Part shown: positions 37,251 to 47,829 of the stretch, in pieces
How positions within the stretch are numbered: the first letter of the stretch is position 1
Layout of the letters: the number at the start of each line of letters is the position of its first letter
Source: Ricordea florida
Lineage: Eukaryota; Cnidaria; Anthozoa; Corallimorpharia; Ricordeidae
Direction of reading: 5' to 3'
NCBI GenBank assembly: GCA_949710005.1
Contig: OX453282.1
Location: forward strand, 2,362,501 to 2,426,500
DNA length: 64,000 nucleotides
The notes under the pieces: generated by a model
Databases searched by the model: none
Told to the model about the DNA's origin: nothing
What the model saw: the letters and a program-made list of their open reading frames with translations, nothing else
Translations under genes and position numbers: made by a program

Positions 37251-37785
37251 GAGTTCTCCAAAACTTTCACGAGTGTTTCTATTAAACAATTAGATTATGA
37301 GCTCGAGATTTCTATCGCGCGATAGTTGACGAGGGCGCAGCCCGAGTCAACTATCACGCATAGAAATCGAGAGCGAATAATCTAATTGTTTTAGTATAAA
37401 TCTACTAGTCGTTCAAAACTTTGTCTTTTCTGGAACAGCCTCGACCAGTAAACTGTCTAAATCTTCTTCATGGACCCTTCGAAAACGTGAAGAAGTGGCC
37501 GCCATTACGCTACTCACTATCTATCACAGAATAGATAGTGGGTAGCGTAGCCAATCAGAGAGCGGCATTTGTGATAGAAAGCTAGTAGATTTATACTAAA
37601 ACTCGATAGAAACACGAAGAACTTGTTTTCTATTTCTTTTAGAAAACACCGCGACGAAAAAAAGAAAAGCAACTTGTTAACTTTGATTATCAAAATGTAA
37701 ATTCTCTTTGCTCGCGTCATCATTACGTCAACAGCTCGTGCTAGTTCTGTGTTTCTATCGAGTTATAGAAACACGAATTCTAACC
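37148..37785. mobile_element. Nested fold-back elements
   Basis: The short palindrome 'gtttctatcgagttatagaaac' occurs at 37154 and again near 37752. Between them lie further inverted pairs: 'aacacgagtgaaagtttggg' with 'aaaactttcacgagtgttt', 'acaattagattatgagctcg' with 'gagcgaataatctaattg', and 'tagtataaatctactag' with 'ctagtagatttatacta'. This reads as one fold-back element inserted into another. Confidence 0.65.
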
Positions 37786-39060
37786 AATCAGCTCTCGTAT
37801 TTTCTTAGGACTGTTTTCTAAAAGCGTTTTAGATGTCTTTAGTGATAAAATGACGAATTTTGCTGAGGATGCCAATTGCTTTTCTAACCCGTTTTCAGAA
37901 CACATTCAACTTGCTTCATGTTCCAACTTAAGTTTGAATCGATCATAAGCCCCAAATATTTAATGCAATACTCTCTTTTTTTTTAAAAGCTGCTGATTAC
38001 TGATACTTACGCTTAAACTAATTATATGTATATTTCTTTGTGGCGGATGAAATAAAACATAATTTGATTTATCTATGTTAAGTGACAAACCATTAGCGCA
38101 AAGATAATGTTAACATTTTTCAATTCACTATTTACAGTAGTTTAAGAGCCAAAAGATTTTTCGCTTTATGAAACGGGTTGGCGAAATCTGCGAAAAGGTG
38201 AAAGTCAAAAATACTCAAGTCTCCTGGTCAATGCAAATTTTAACGTCTAAAAAAGAACATTATAATGCGACTTTGAACCGGAGAGGGAAGGGGGTGGGGG
38301 AAGAAGGGTTGATTGAGAATCTGATATAGTTCACCGCTTTTACCTAGTGACCTGGCTAACTTGAATAGTAAGTAAGGTTTAGGTCATCTCACGCCCAGTT
38401 GGCGTTGACCACAATCTTTATACTTTCTTTCCAATTCATTTATTAAAGTTCTATGTTATTCAGTGGAAACTAATCTACCTAGAACGTTTCGTGTTTTTAG
38501 AAAATGTTAAAATATCACGACCTTGAGCCCCACAAAACATGTATTATCGACCCCTCGCAGCTCGAAATTTATAACGTGCTATGAAAACCAACGAATATGC
38601 CCCGGCGAGGAGGAATAAGAGATGACTGTATTTGCAAAAGCCTTAAAATCTCAATGTTCACGTTTGTTTACTTAGCTTAATCGGCTTGATTATCAAGTCT
38701 ATAATTTTAAATACGTAACACAATGATACCTTGGCAAGGAGAGACTGAAATACTACTAATTTTGAATGATGGCGAAGTCTTTTTGGTTGCGCCATGGTAA
38801 GCAAACTTTGAACAAACGAGTATGATCGATTTTGCACTTTCAACAAGAGAAATAGTTCTTGTATAACCAATGTATTTGTAGCTTCTTAACATATAACTTG
38901 TTTGGTATTTGAGACGCACTGCATTTGTCGTTTAGAGAACATTCAGTAGCAAACAGCTGGAAGTAAAACCGGATTGCGTTGACCTCAGTTCCCGTTCTCA
39001 AAGGCAACAAAATGGCGTCAAGCAAGGTTTAGAATCGAGGAAAGGAAAGCCAGCTTGACA

Positions 39061-39213
39061 AGCCAAAACGACTCGAACTAGCTAGAACTCTTAAGCCTGA
39101 AGTTAACTGAAAGTAAATTTAAGACCAGAGGTTTTGTAAGCCAAAACGACTCGAACTAGCTAGAAACTTAAGCCTGAAGTTAACTGAAAGTAAATTTAAG
39201 ACCAGAGGTTTTC
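39061..39213 (+). repeat. Two-copy tandem duplication, 78-bp unit
   Basis: Two nearly identical copies start 'agccaaaacgactcgaacta' at 39061 and 39139. They differ by a few bases (gaactcttaag versus gaaacttaag), which indicates a recent local duplication. Confidence 0.85.
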
Positions 39214-40634
39214 TCAAGACCGAATGAAGAAACCGGCAGGGAAGGGTGGCAGGTGATATCAGCACAGTCCTGTTTATGATTGCATTCCAAAAAAACGTAG
39301 CCTTATCTTAAAGACACACCGAAAAATGGCGTATGCGCCTTTAACTAGCACTATCGATAGACCACCCCTCAAGAAAGGTGGGATCGAACCAATAAAAGGC
39401 TTGCGTGTGACCTAGCTTAATCTTATGACCCTCATTTATATCGCAACAAATTACCTTTCATTATCTCTAATTTTAGCAAACCCATTTTCAATCAATCACA
39501 GCCACGTATAATCATTATGCATATTAGGTTTTAGCCGAAATGCTTATACCTCAGGCCATGTGGGCCTGTGTGCACCTTGCCTCAACTACGACTTCAGTTA
39601 TTTTTGTTCAAGCTAATAAAACGCATGTGAAGATTATCTTTTCGACGCTTTCTGAAGTCGGTGTATATGACATCATTGGAGAGCTGTTGATTCTACTGAT
39701 GCCGCTACGTTTCGTCGTGTTTGATGTCCGGAACCAAATTGACATCTGTCATCGGTAAAATCTCGTCCCATTTTGATCTCGCTCTATCACTACATGTTGC
39801 TTATTGAGAAAACAATTGCTCACAAAACCTGAGTTACTACAGATTTTCAAAAGCTTTAATTACATTTCATTTCTAAATAGCGGGTGCTACTCAAATTTAC
39901 CATGTTTTTTTGGAAGCAAGTTATCATTTCTACCCTGTACATGGTACTTAGTCTACTTTATATAGAAATTAGTAGTGCTTTGACGCTAATTTCTCTTATC
40001 AATAACGTTAGCAGTTTTTTTTCCAGCATTGCAGCATTCAATGGTGTTTTAAAAACAAGCAAAATGTTAGAAACATCGCAATTGACCTTTCATAAAGTCT
40101 GAACGAACTTCTTGAAATACCTTGGTATTGAGTTCCAACAGAAAGATTCCGCCCAACAGGACTGATTTGGCGAGAGACAAAAACTAGACGTGGATAGTGA
40201 ATGTCCTGTTCGCAGGTATCTTTTGTGGTATTGTTCTTAATTCCTCAAGTATACAAATAAAAGAGCTTTGACCATGCTGCCGTACATTAATTCACCAGAG
40301 AATTTCCATCATAATCATCAAGTTTTTCATAGCGGACCAGAAGGGAATTAACTGGATTATTTATATTAGCATAGAAAGGACAGAGTTATTCCACAACACT
40401 GTGTAAACATTGCTTGAATTGGTGTGATTGTTGGAGTAATTCTCAAGTACACCTCTAATTGAACAAATAAAAACCTGTTCAATGTAAGTTGAAGTCAATG
40501 TCCTCTTCTTCGTCCTTGTTAAAATAAGGGCTTCCAAACGTGCAGCACGCGTTTTGTGTCAAACTCTGTAGAATGTTACATAACACACAGTGCAATGACG
40601 AATTTTGTAAACAAGTTTGATCTTGTGAGGTTGG

Positions 40635-41054
40635 TTATAGTTCTGTAGAGCAAAGCGTTGTCGTCAAAAAACCGTTTTCGACGCTTGTGCCGCTAGATAG
40701 ACGTCGGCGGCTGAGAGACGGTGTTATGTAACTCACGTTTTCGACCTCTTGGTCTTCTTCGAAGATGGTTTTTTCAATGTCCACGTGAATGGTTGTCCTC
40801 ACTTCGGCGAATAAGAGATGCTTCTTTCCATCGGTTGAACCAAACGTTCCATCTTGAAGCCCGGAGCTTAAAGACAAACGTCCACCTCTTGTTTTCTCAG
40901 CTTCAACCGTTTTCTTCCATCCTGAGGAAGTTGCTTTTGAAAGATGATGGCTGTCTCTGGAACAGTTGAACGAGTATGAACGCACTTTCTTGATCTGCGT
41001 ATCCCTTGTTCGTGATCTCAAAAAGGAAAATATTTTACGAAAGTCCTCGTTCAT
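40635..41054 (-). CDS. CSTEL-4: small protein with C-terminal LCSTEL tail
   Basis: The ATG at 41054 gives 139 residues; an upstream TTG would add four but is not a likely start. No domain is recognised. The N-terminal 30 residues are basic (MNEDFRKIFSFLRSRTRD, then KKVRSYSFNCSRD), with a basic-x-x-Ser site at about 25-29. A Gly/Ser/Lys-rich middle follows, then the acidic FEEDQEVENV and PSLSRRRLSSG (112-122). The SLSRRR motif is also seen as SLSRRK in CSTEL-1 and CSTEL-2. The end is VENGFLTTTLCSTEL. A plausible splice acceptor (gcattctggtcag) ends 18 nt before the ATG, suggesting a 5' UTR intron as in CSTEL-1 and CSTEL-7. Upstream lies a 31-bp duplicated segment carrying CACGTG. The tail predicts PDZ binding; cell role unknown. 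Confidence 0.75.
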   Translation of the reverse strand: MNEDFRKIFSFLRSRTRDTQIKKVRSYSFNCSRDSHHLSKATSSGWKKTVEAEKTRGGRLSLSSGLQDGTFGSTDGKKHLLFAEVRTTIHVDIEKTIFEEDQEVENVSYITPSLSRRRLSSGTSVENGFLTTTLCSTEL

Positions 41055-41139
41055 GTTGCACGGCAAATTTAACTGACCAGAATGCGAGGTAAATGTTTCC
41101 GTGAATAATGATTTCTGCCTTCACACAGCTTCATATGTC

Positions 41140-41206
41140 ATTAACTGCTCACGTGACCTATATCATCTGCATTACCTGCTCACGTGACCTATATCATCTC
41201 CATTAT
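41140..41206 (-). promoter_or_regulatory. Duplicated E-box segment upstream of CSTEL-4
   Basis: Two adjacent 31-bp copies, 'ctgctcacgtgacctatatc' plus 'atctgcattac', lie 90-150 bp upstream of the CSTEL-4 start codon. Each holds TCACGTGACC, a CLEAR/USF-like E-box. Position fits a proximal promoter; binding is not shown. Confidence 0.45.
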
Positions 41207-41561
41207 CTGGTAATTAATAATAAGGTATTAATAAGGTAATTAATCGCATCCGTGGCATCGCGCACAATTGACAGGAAAGTATGAGGCTCTCGGGATAGAC
41301 AGGGGCAGCGGCGAGTTGCCAAATGGGAAAGACGTGAATACAGACAAAGGACAGATTATCTTGGGGGGCACGATTTCAAAAAAAGTCTTCACTTTGGCAT
41401 ATCTGTAGCTCATCAGACACAAGAAAATTAGGACGTGCACAGGAAAAAGCTGTTCAAGCGATTTATCGTAATAGAGACGATACCTGTGAAGATCTCTTTA
41501 TGGTCTTTCTCACCAGCGTTATACAATCGCCGATTACAAGACATAGCAATATTGAATGAGT

Positions 41562-41830
41562 GAATGAATTGAATTTATATAGCGCACTTTTTCATATGAA
41601 TATGTTCAAAGGCGCTTTACACTTCTATTGGGTGAGATCGGACGTCAGCATGTAAAGGCGCCTCTGGCTGCCGCTATCAGTCCATATATGATCTCACCCA
41701 CCCACCCACCCCATGCATGAATTGTCAGATGAAACCAGACGTAGAGATGGACCACCACACCGGGAACTACGTCCCCTACTCTTTTTGAACAGTGTATGGG
41801 TACTTTAACGTGATGTATAAAGTAAAACAC
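41562..41830 (+). mobile_element. Dispersed 'atttatatagcgc' repeat
   Basis: It begins 'gaatttatatagcgcac', then 'aaaggcgctttacac', followed by 'gggaactacgtcccctactc' and 'gggtactttaacgtg'. The start resembles 46135-46190 ('atttatatagcgctttatcc...aaagcgctttacaa'). I recall this as a widespread invertebrate repeat; no coding frame is present. Confidence 0.6.
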
Positions 41831-42116
41831 AGCCAGTGTCCTTAATAAGGAAGTGATCTATTTAAAAGAAATTCTTGCAACAACAGTTGAACCTCGCGAT
41901 CTCGACATCTTGAACTCAAATTCATTTTCTTTGGATCGTTTTTTCAGTCATTTACCATCTCGAACCCCCGATATCTCAAACTATTTTTCGTCCCACTTGA
42001 GAGTCTTGAGAGTTCTACTGTGCGTCCTTAGAAATTCGGAATTTCAACACCATGATACTTTTGGCAAACACAGTATCACATATTTGAGCCCGGTATCATG
42101 GTCTAAGCTAAGTTCA

Positions 42117-42267
42117 TAATGGTAATTGAACTGAGTGGAGTGCAATTTGGTCTGAAATAATACGCGTGATTTCAAATGTGCGCAAGTTCGATTTGAAATC
42201 ACAAGTATGATTTCAGACCAAAATTGCACGACACGAAGTTCAATTACCACTTCATTACACCTATCTT
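42117..42267. mobile_element. Palindromic MITE-like element
   Basis: The left arm 'taatggtaattgaactgagt' pairs with the right arm 'acgaagttcaattaccactt'. The inner arms 'gcaatttggtctgaaat' and 'atttcagaccaaaattgc' also pair. Total is about 150 bp with no frame. Confidence 0.7.
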
Positions 42268-42768
42268 GAAATCACACAGTTTTGTGTCAATACTACTTAT
42301 TATTTTATCCACTTCAGGAAGCCCGGTTTTTGAAAAAGAGTAACTTTTTAAAAATGATGCGATTTAAAGCAAAATGGTGCAATTCGTGAATAAATCACAT
42401 TGCTATAGGTCAATCAAATTACAGGGATCACCTGTGATTTCAAAATGGATGTAATAAAGATGCAATAAAACAACCAGAGTCCATACATGTTTTTAAAACT
42501 CGAGTGAAAAGTATAAGCCTGGGTGAACAATTAGTCAGACAGTGCCATTGCCCATTATGTGAACGATTCATTTTACCACAATTGCTAGAGATACTGATAG
42601 GAAATGCTTGCAGTTGTATTTTGTAGACTAGGTGTATTTTTAGCGAATTTTAAGGGTATTCGTATATGTAACAGCACTTGAGTACCGTGGTTAGAATCTG
42701 TGATAAGTTTTAGATGTGTATCCCCAATTAACCTCCTTTCCTTAGAGCAGGCTAGATCAAATCATTGG

Positions 42769-42876
42769 ATCAAACCAAGCACTGTGAATCTTTCTAAAGC
42801 TACTGAACAGTACTGCACTGTAGTGCTGTTTGTTTTACTATACAGTGTGCTTCTAACTTTTTCATCTTTGGATCAT
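42769..42876 (-). repeat. 106-bp satellite, block D (inverted, one unit)
   Basis: A single reverse-complement unit, somewhat diverged ('aaaccaagcactgtgaatc', 'actgcactgtagtgctg'). Confidence 0.8.
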
Positions 42877-43424
42877 TGCAAGAAATTAGACGGAGTTTCA
42901 ACAAAGCGTTGAACAAAGCAGAGATGCATCCATATACAACTATGTGACACTCAGTTGTGCTCATCAGAACGAAATAGCCAGCCAGCAACATCAACAGGGA
43001 ATGCCTTTGTACAGGAACTCCGGCCCTCCTCCCTCCCCTCCCCTACTTGCACCTTATGTACATGCAGACAGCAAAATTACTAGACACATGTATGGTATTA
43101 CAAGATGGAGGGGTCAGCAGTTTACGTGAAACTATTCCTGAAATTATTATGATGATTTAGCCAGCTTCATTTACCTAATTAAAGCTCTTTTTAAAACGTG
43201 TTAATTGATTTAATTCTCAAGAAAATGAAGCCGAGAAGTCAATAAACCATTCACAATGTCTAATTCAGTTTGTTCCACGCGCCAAAAAAGGCAGTCCAAC
43301 TTTGGTTTTGTTTAATAAAAGCAATGTAATTGTACATAATCGTAGCTACAGCGTAAAAAATAACTGAAGAACTGAACCACTCAATAAAAATAACAAAGAA
43401 GAATAGCCACGGTAAAGTGAAACC

Positions 43425-43770
43425 CCACAGATGAAATACTTGGAACTACTCTACATAGTCACTTAGTAACTCTTGGGGATATCTGATTTTGTCTCTAGCA
43501 GGGTGGTACTACACTGTAAACAAACAGTAACACAATTCAGTAGCTTTCTAAAGAATGGTCATGCTGCATGGTTTGATCCACAGATGAAAAAGTTAGAGTC
43601 ACACTGTATAGTAAAACAAACAGTACCACAGTACAGTACTGTTCAGTACCTTTACAAAGAGTGGTCACACTGCATGGTTTGATCCACAGATGAAAAAGTT
43701 AGAACAACACTGTATAGTAAAAAAACAGTACCAGAGTATAGTACTGTTCAGTAGCTTTCTATAGAATGGC
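43425..43770 (+). repeat. 106-bp satellite, block E (about three units)
   Basis: Three units in plus orientation, the first diverged. Its right end abuts a fragment of another dispersed repeat (43770-43885, 'gctaacgctcgaagcgtcag') that also occurs in the opposite orientation near 25885-25960. Confidence 0.85.
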
Positions 43771-44882
43771 CCTTAGCCCTTCGCTCTAACGAAAGGCTAA
43801 CGCTCGAAGCGTCAGCACCTCCCTTTTACCTTACGGCGATGATATAACTTACTTTTTATCAATTCGTTTGATTACCCCCAATTTCTAATATTTAATTTGT
43901 TTCTAATATTTAATAGTTTGATCCTGAAATGAAAAGGCTAGAACTTTACTCTAGCTAAACGGGACTACAATACAGTATTCTTTATCAAGTTTTCAGACAC
44001 CGCAAATTTACTGTAATTGTTGAAATGCATTACTTCCTCTCCTGATCAATTCAAGTCTTAGACTATCTAATCCTTCCTACGTTTTCACATCTTTTCCTGT
44101 CTATGAATTGTTCGGAAGCCTTCCTCGTACGTGCTTTATGAAGGGCAAATAATTGAGAATTCAAGGAGGCAATTAATTTAAAATAAAAATGCTGGAATAT
44201 TCTAGGGTTTTGGGTAGACACTTATTTCCGTTGCTCTGTCTAAACAAAAGGTCTAACATTAAAAGGATATGGGTGATTAATAAAACTTCCGCTTTTGTCT
44301 CAAACCGTGGCCGTCCATGACTGATTATATGTTGACAGCTCTTTCATACCCCCCAAAAATACCTGAGCATTGAACGAACGATTTCAAAGAATGAAAACCT
44401 ATGTAGCATTCACCGAATTACGTTGACAGTTTACAGAGGAAATTTTTAGCTGCTGCCACCTTCAATTTTGTACTTAATATGAGTGGCTGGCTTAATCAAC
44501 TCATCATGATAAGTGCAATATTTTCATTGAAGATGAGTCTCTAGTGGATGTCATTTCAGTAGGTGTTGCTAGTTCACAAGGGCGTAGAGTCCATATATGC
44601 ACATGCGCTCGTGCGTACAGCTGAAATCTGGAACAAAAGATATCTTTTTGCCCTGAAAGCATTTTTATCACTAAATCGAAATGCCTGACAGATTTTCCGC
44701 ATTTCATTGGTGTGTTTGTGTTAGTATTTCCTTTATCCTTGCCTAAGTCAAAAAACGAAGGCCAAGAAATTAAACGTTATTCTTTTCTTCCTGTGCGTAC
44801 ACCTTCAAAATCTCACGCTAAGCCTCTGGTTCACGATAACCATGTGTTCTGTAGAAAATCAATTATTCATTAGCTTTATAGC

Positions 44883-45150
44883 GAATGGCAACACCTTATG
44901 GTTTTATCTATAAAAATTAGAGCCACACTGTATAGTAAAACAAACAGTACCACAGTACAGTACTGTTCAGTAGCTTTACAAAGAATGGTCACACTGCATG
45001 GTTCGATCCACAGATGAAAAAATTAGAACCACACTGCATAGTACAACAAACAGTACCACAGTACAGTACTGTTCAGTAGCTTTCCAAAGAATGGTCACAC
45101 TGCATGGTTCGATCCACAGATGAAAAAATTAAAACACACTGTACAGTAAA
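44883..45150 (+). repeat. 106-bp satellite, block F (about two and a half units)
   Basis: Plus-orientation units with the same palindromic core ACAGTACTGT and 'gatccacagatgaaaaaatt'. Confidence 0.85.
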
Positions 45151-46336
45151 AAAAAACATACTTTTATAGAGTACTGCAGCTTTACAATAACATTCCCAGT
45201 ACAGTTACAGCTAAGAATATTGCTCTTAAGAAAAGCCAAATCAAACATGTAAGAGAGCGTTTCATTGCATATTGAAGGTAACAATATCTAACCACTTTTC
45301 TGGGTCCTAGTACATGCTTAAAATGCGTGACTGCTGCAAAGATAAGATCTTAAACTATGTTTTCTTGAACTGAGGGTGATTTGGGAAGGTGCCTCAATGT
45401 CACTTAGGGACGCATAACGGAAATAAAAGCCGAGGTCACATCTATTCGAAATTAGTACAAAAAACACTTTCCAGTACGTGATAAAGCGCCTTAAAAAAAA
45501 CTGTTTGACGCGCGAACGTACGTCAAATACCAAGTTAAAATAGCATACTTCATTTTTGAAGTGTTTTTACGTGGAAGGTTTTTTGTTTTAACTAGTATTT
45601 TAACCGTCATCAGTTGTATTTTTTCATTTGCAGACAGCGCCGCACAGTACCAAAACAAAACAATGTGTGATGAAGTCTTAACACAGCGCACAACAAATAA
45701 GTATTAAACATTTGGATTGTTAAATATTTTATCGCAAATACTTCGGTTAGAGTTTTCTAGATGGTATCTTTCGGGTGACTTTGGTAGTAAAACGGTTAAA
45801 GGTAACAATGTATATGAATATCTAAGCGTGAATTGATTGCTCAGCCCCTTTTCTAGCTTTACTATATTCGGTTAACATTCAAGTACACGCAGTCGGTAAA
45901 CAGTGCGCCAAATGCTTTTCGTTTCCTTTCTACTACAAACTGTTACAAAACGAGGACAGAGGTGGAATCTTTTTTTCTAACAATTGAATCTAAGGCTTTT
46001 GCAGTAGTTGTTGTTGTGTGTGAAACATTTACTGTCAATTTGAACGCTTTTCAATTTTGTCTTAAAATTATAAAAGTTGTTTTAGAGAGAGCGGTTTCCA
46101 GTTGTTACCCAAAGTAAAGTCATGATGATGATGATGATTCAGGATTTATATAGCGCTTTATCCCAAGGCTCAAAGCGCTTTACAACACTTTTTTGTGGGG
46201 GACTTTTTCAGAGTGCTTATTAAGGCGCAAATTGCAGCCACGCAGTTCACAATCTTATCAGTAAAGTCATGCAGTATGATGTGCATCCTAATGCGCTTTT
46301 CATGATCTGGCTTTCCTTCACTGCCTTTTTTATTTT

Positions 46337-46371
<35 letters not shown>

Positions 46372-47508
46372 CACATGTGTTTGTAAATATGTAGAATAAT
46401 CCTCACTTCTGTAAGTTTAAATAAGAAAGTGTTTTGTAAGGCAAATAATGTTAGCTTGAAATGTAAGTAATGCAAGTACTGTAAAGCCATTTATTTTGAA
46501 ATCATTGGTTATTTTTTTGTTTGTATGTACGCTGCTGTAGTGGTATCAAGAAAAAGAATAAAAAAAAGAACTCTGTCACAGACTGCAAGCCAGCATCGCC
46601 AAAGAAAAACCAAATCGATAACGTTCTTATTCAACGTGTTGTTAATCTGTAAATTATTGTGAAAAAATAGCAAAAACGTCACTAGTGCAGCCTTCTCTTC
46701 GGCAGGCACAAAAATGACTTTATATACTAGTATCTGCATGGCTTTTGAGTCAAAAGGATCGCGCGAACACAGCAAAATTCGTGGAATCACAACTTCACTG
46801 GGAAGCGTGCGCACTTGACTTCTAAATAGCAACCGTTCAAATTTACAATGAATTACTGTACAACATTCTTTAGCAGTGATAAAGAAAACAATCAGATATA
46901 TAATGATCATGTTAATTATTGTTTCTCTTTCCCCTGCTCAAACACACTGCGGTGATAATAAAAAAAAACTGTCTCCACAGTAATTACTACGTTGCAAGGG
47001 AGACAAGCAAGCGTAGACAAGAGGTTTAATTACATTGAGAAAGGTCGTATCAACCGCATGTTATGCGTACCTCTCTAAGTAATTTATATATGGTTTGCGC
47101 ACTACTCAAAACTGACCGCGAATTCCCATAACAGATGTCTTGTGCGCTGCAGCGAATAAACAATACAATGTGTAGAGTTTTTTTCTTAACTAAGTAAATC
47201 GTGGTTGCACACAAAGTCTTGTTTCTTCTGGAACCAAAAAGTGAATGGCCGGTCGTCGAAGTATTTGTCACTGTTTACTTGAACATTGTGTAACTGTATA
47301 TTTTCCACCAGAAAGATGAACCATATCATACTTATGAAAGTGAAATTCCAAGCTATTTTCGAGGAAGTTGGATCTCCAGTGTTTTGAGATCTGAGATCAG
47401 CGCTAGAACTCGTTTTAGAGGTAAACATCGTAAATATGCATGAGTTGTTTGAGGAGGCAGGTCAGGCTAGACGCGCGTACCGCACAAGCGTTTTAAAACG
47501 AACTGAGA

Positions 47509-47829
47509 TCAAAGGTCCGTTGAACACAAAGTCGTGGTTGGAAGATCCTGAAAACTGGACGCATCAAGTTTGCTGCTGAATGTAAAACCAAAGACTTCAT
47601 CCTCCGTGGAGCAGTTTCTCCGAATGTAAGGAACAGATTTGCTTCTATTTTTCCTGCGTCTTTTAGCAAAGTCTGCCATATCAATGATTAACGTCTCAAG
47701 TTCGCTGTGAGCTATGCTCATCGACGATGCTTCGCTGCCGCATGACGAAGCAGAACTGCTTGTCGAACTGCCTTTTTCAGCACTTGATGGTCTGTAGCTA
47801 CTAGATATCTCTTTCTTAAACAGGGCCAT
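47509..47829 (-). CDS. CSTEL-5: small protein with C-terminal LCSTDL tail
   Basis: This 106-residue protein is in one exon; an in-frame TGA lies two codons before the ATG, which fixes the start. Layout resembles CSTEL-1: a Ser-rich N-terminus (SSTSSSASSCGSEASS, 21-36), a helix-prone stretch (HSELETLIIDMADFA, 41-55), then a basic block with a Ser site (KRRRKNRSKSVPYIRR, 56-71). RSKSVP at 62-67 matches the mode I 14-3-3 consensus R-S-x-S-x-P exactly. An acidic CSTEDEVF follows, and the end is LPTTTLCSTDL. Asp replaces Glu at the penultimate position, which keeps the class I PDZ pattern. The upstream 200 bp has CACCAATCAG (minus strand) and CACGTG at about 47989. 14-3-3 and PDZ binding are predictions. 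Confidence 0.75.
   Translation of the reverse strand: MALFKKEISSSYRPSSAEKGSSTSSSASSCGSEASSMSIAHSELETLIIDMADFAKRRRKNRSKSVPYIRRNCSTEDEVFGFTFSSKLDASSFQDLPTTTLCSTDL

Larger units (their letters stand above)
27401..40634. other. Long gene-poor stretch between CSTEL-3 and CSTEL-4
   Basis: In 13 kb no gene is recognised. Contents are tRNA-derived SINE copies near 30.3 and 33.4 kb, a cluster of four CACGTG boxes at 30572-30741, fold-back elements near 34.7, 35.9, 36.4 and 37.2-37.8 kb, a GAAT microsatellite (34883-34913), a CAA run near 36185 and a 78-bp tandem duplication at 39061-39213. Short frames such as 39540-39758 look like chance. Confidence 0.5.
41207..47508. other. Intergenic stretch between CSTEL-4 and CSTEL-5
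   Basis: No gene is recognised. Besides the repeats listed separately it contains a second 'atttatatagcgc' repeat copy (about 46120-46260) and a (TG)n microsatellite (46341-46370). Confidence 0.5.

Noticed and set aside
40635-41066. Longer CSTEL-4 start at 41066, and similar upstream starts for CSTEL-7 and CSTEL-8
   Set aside because: Those positions are TTG, which is not a usual start in animal mRNAs; the first ATG was used.
42908-42928. Minus-strand LCST-like peptide
   Set aside because: It reads L-C-S-T-L-C-stop, lacks [ED]-L, lies beside satellite block D and has no family-like frame upstream.
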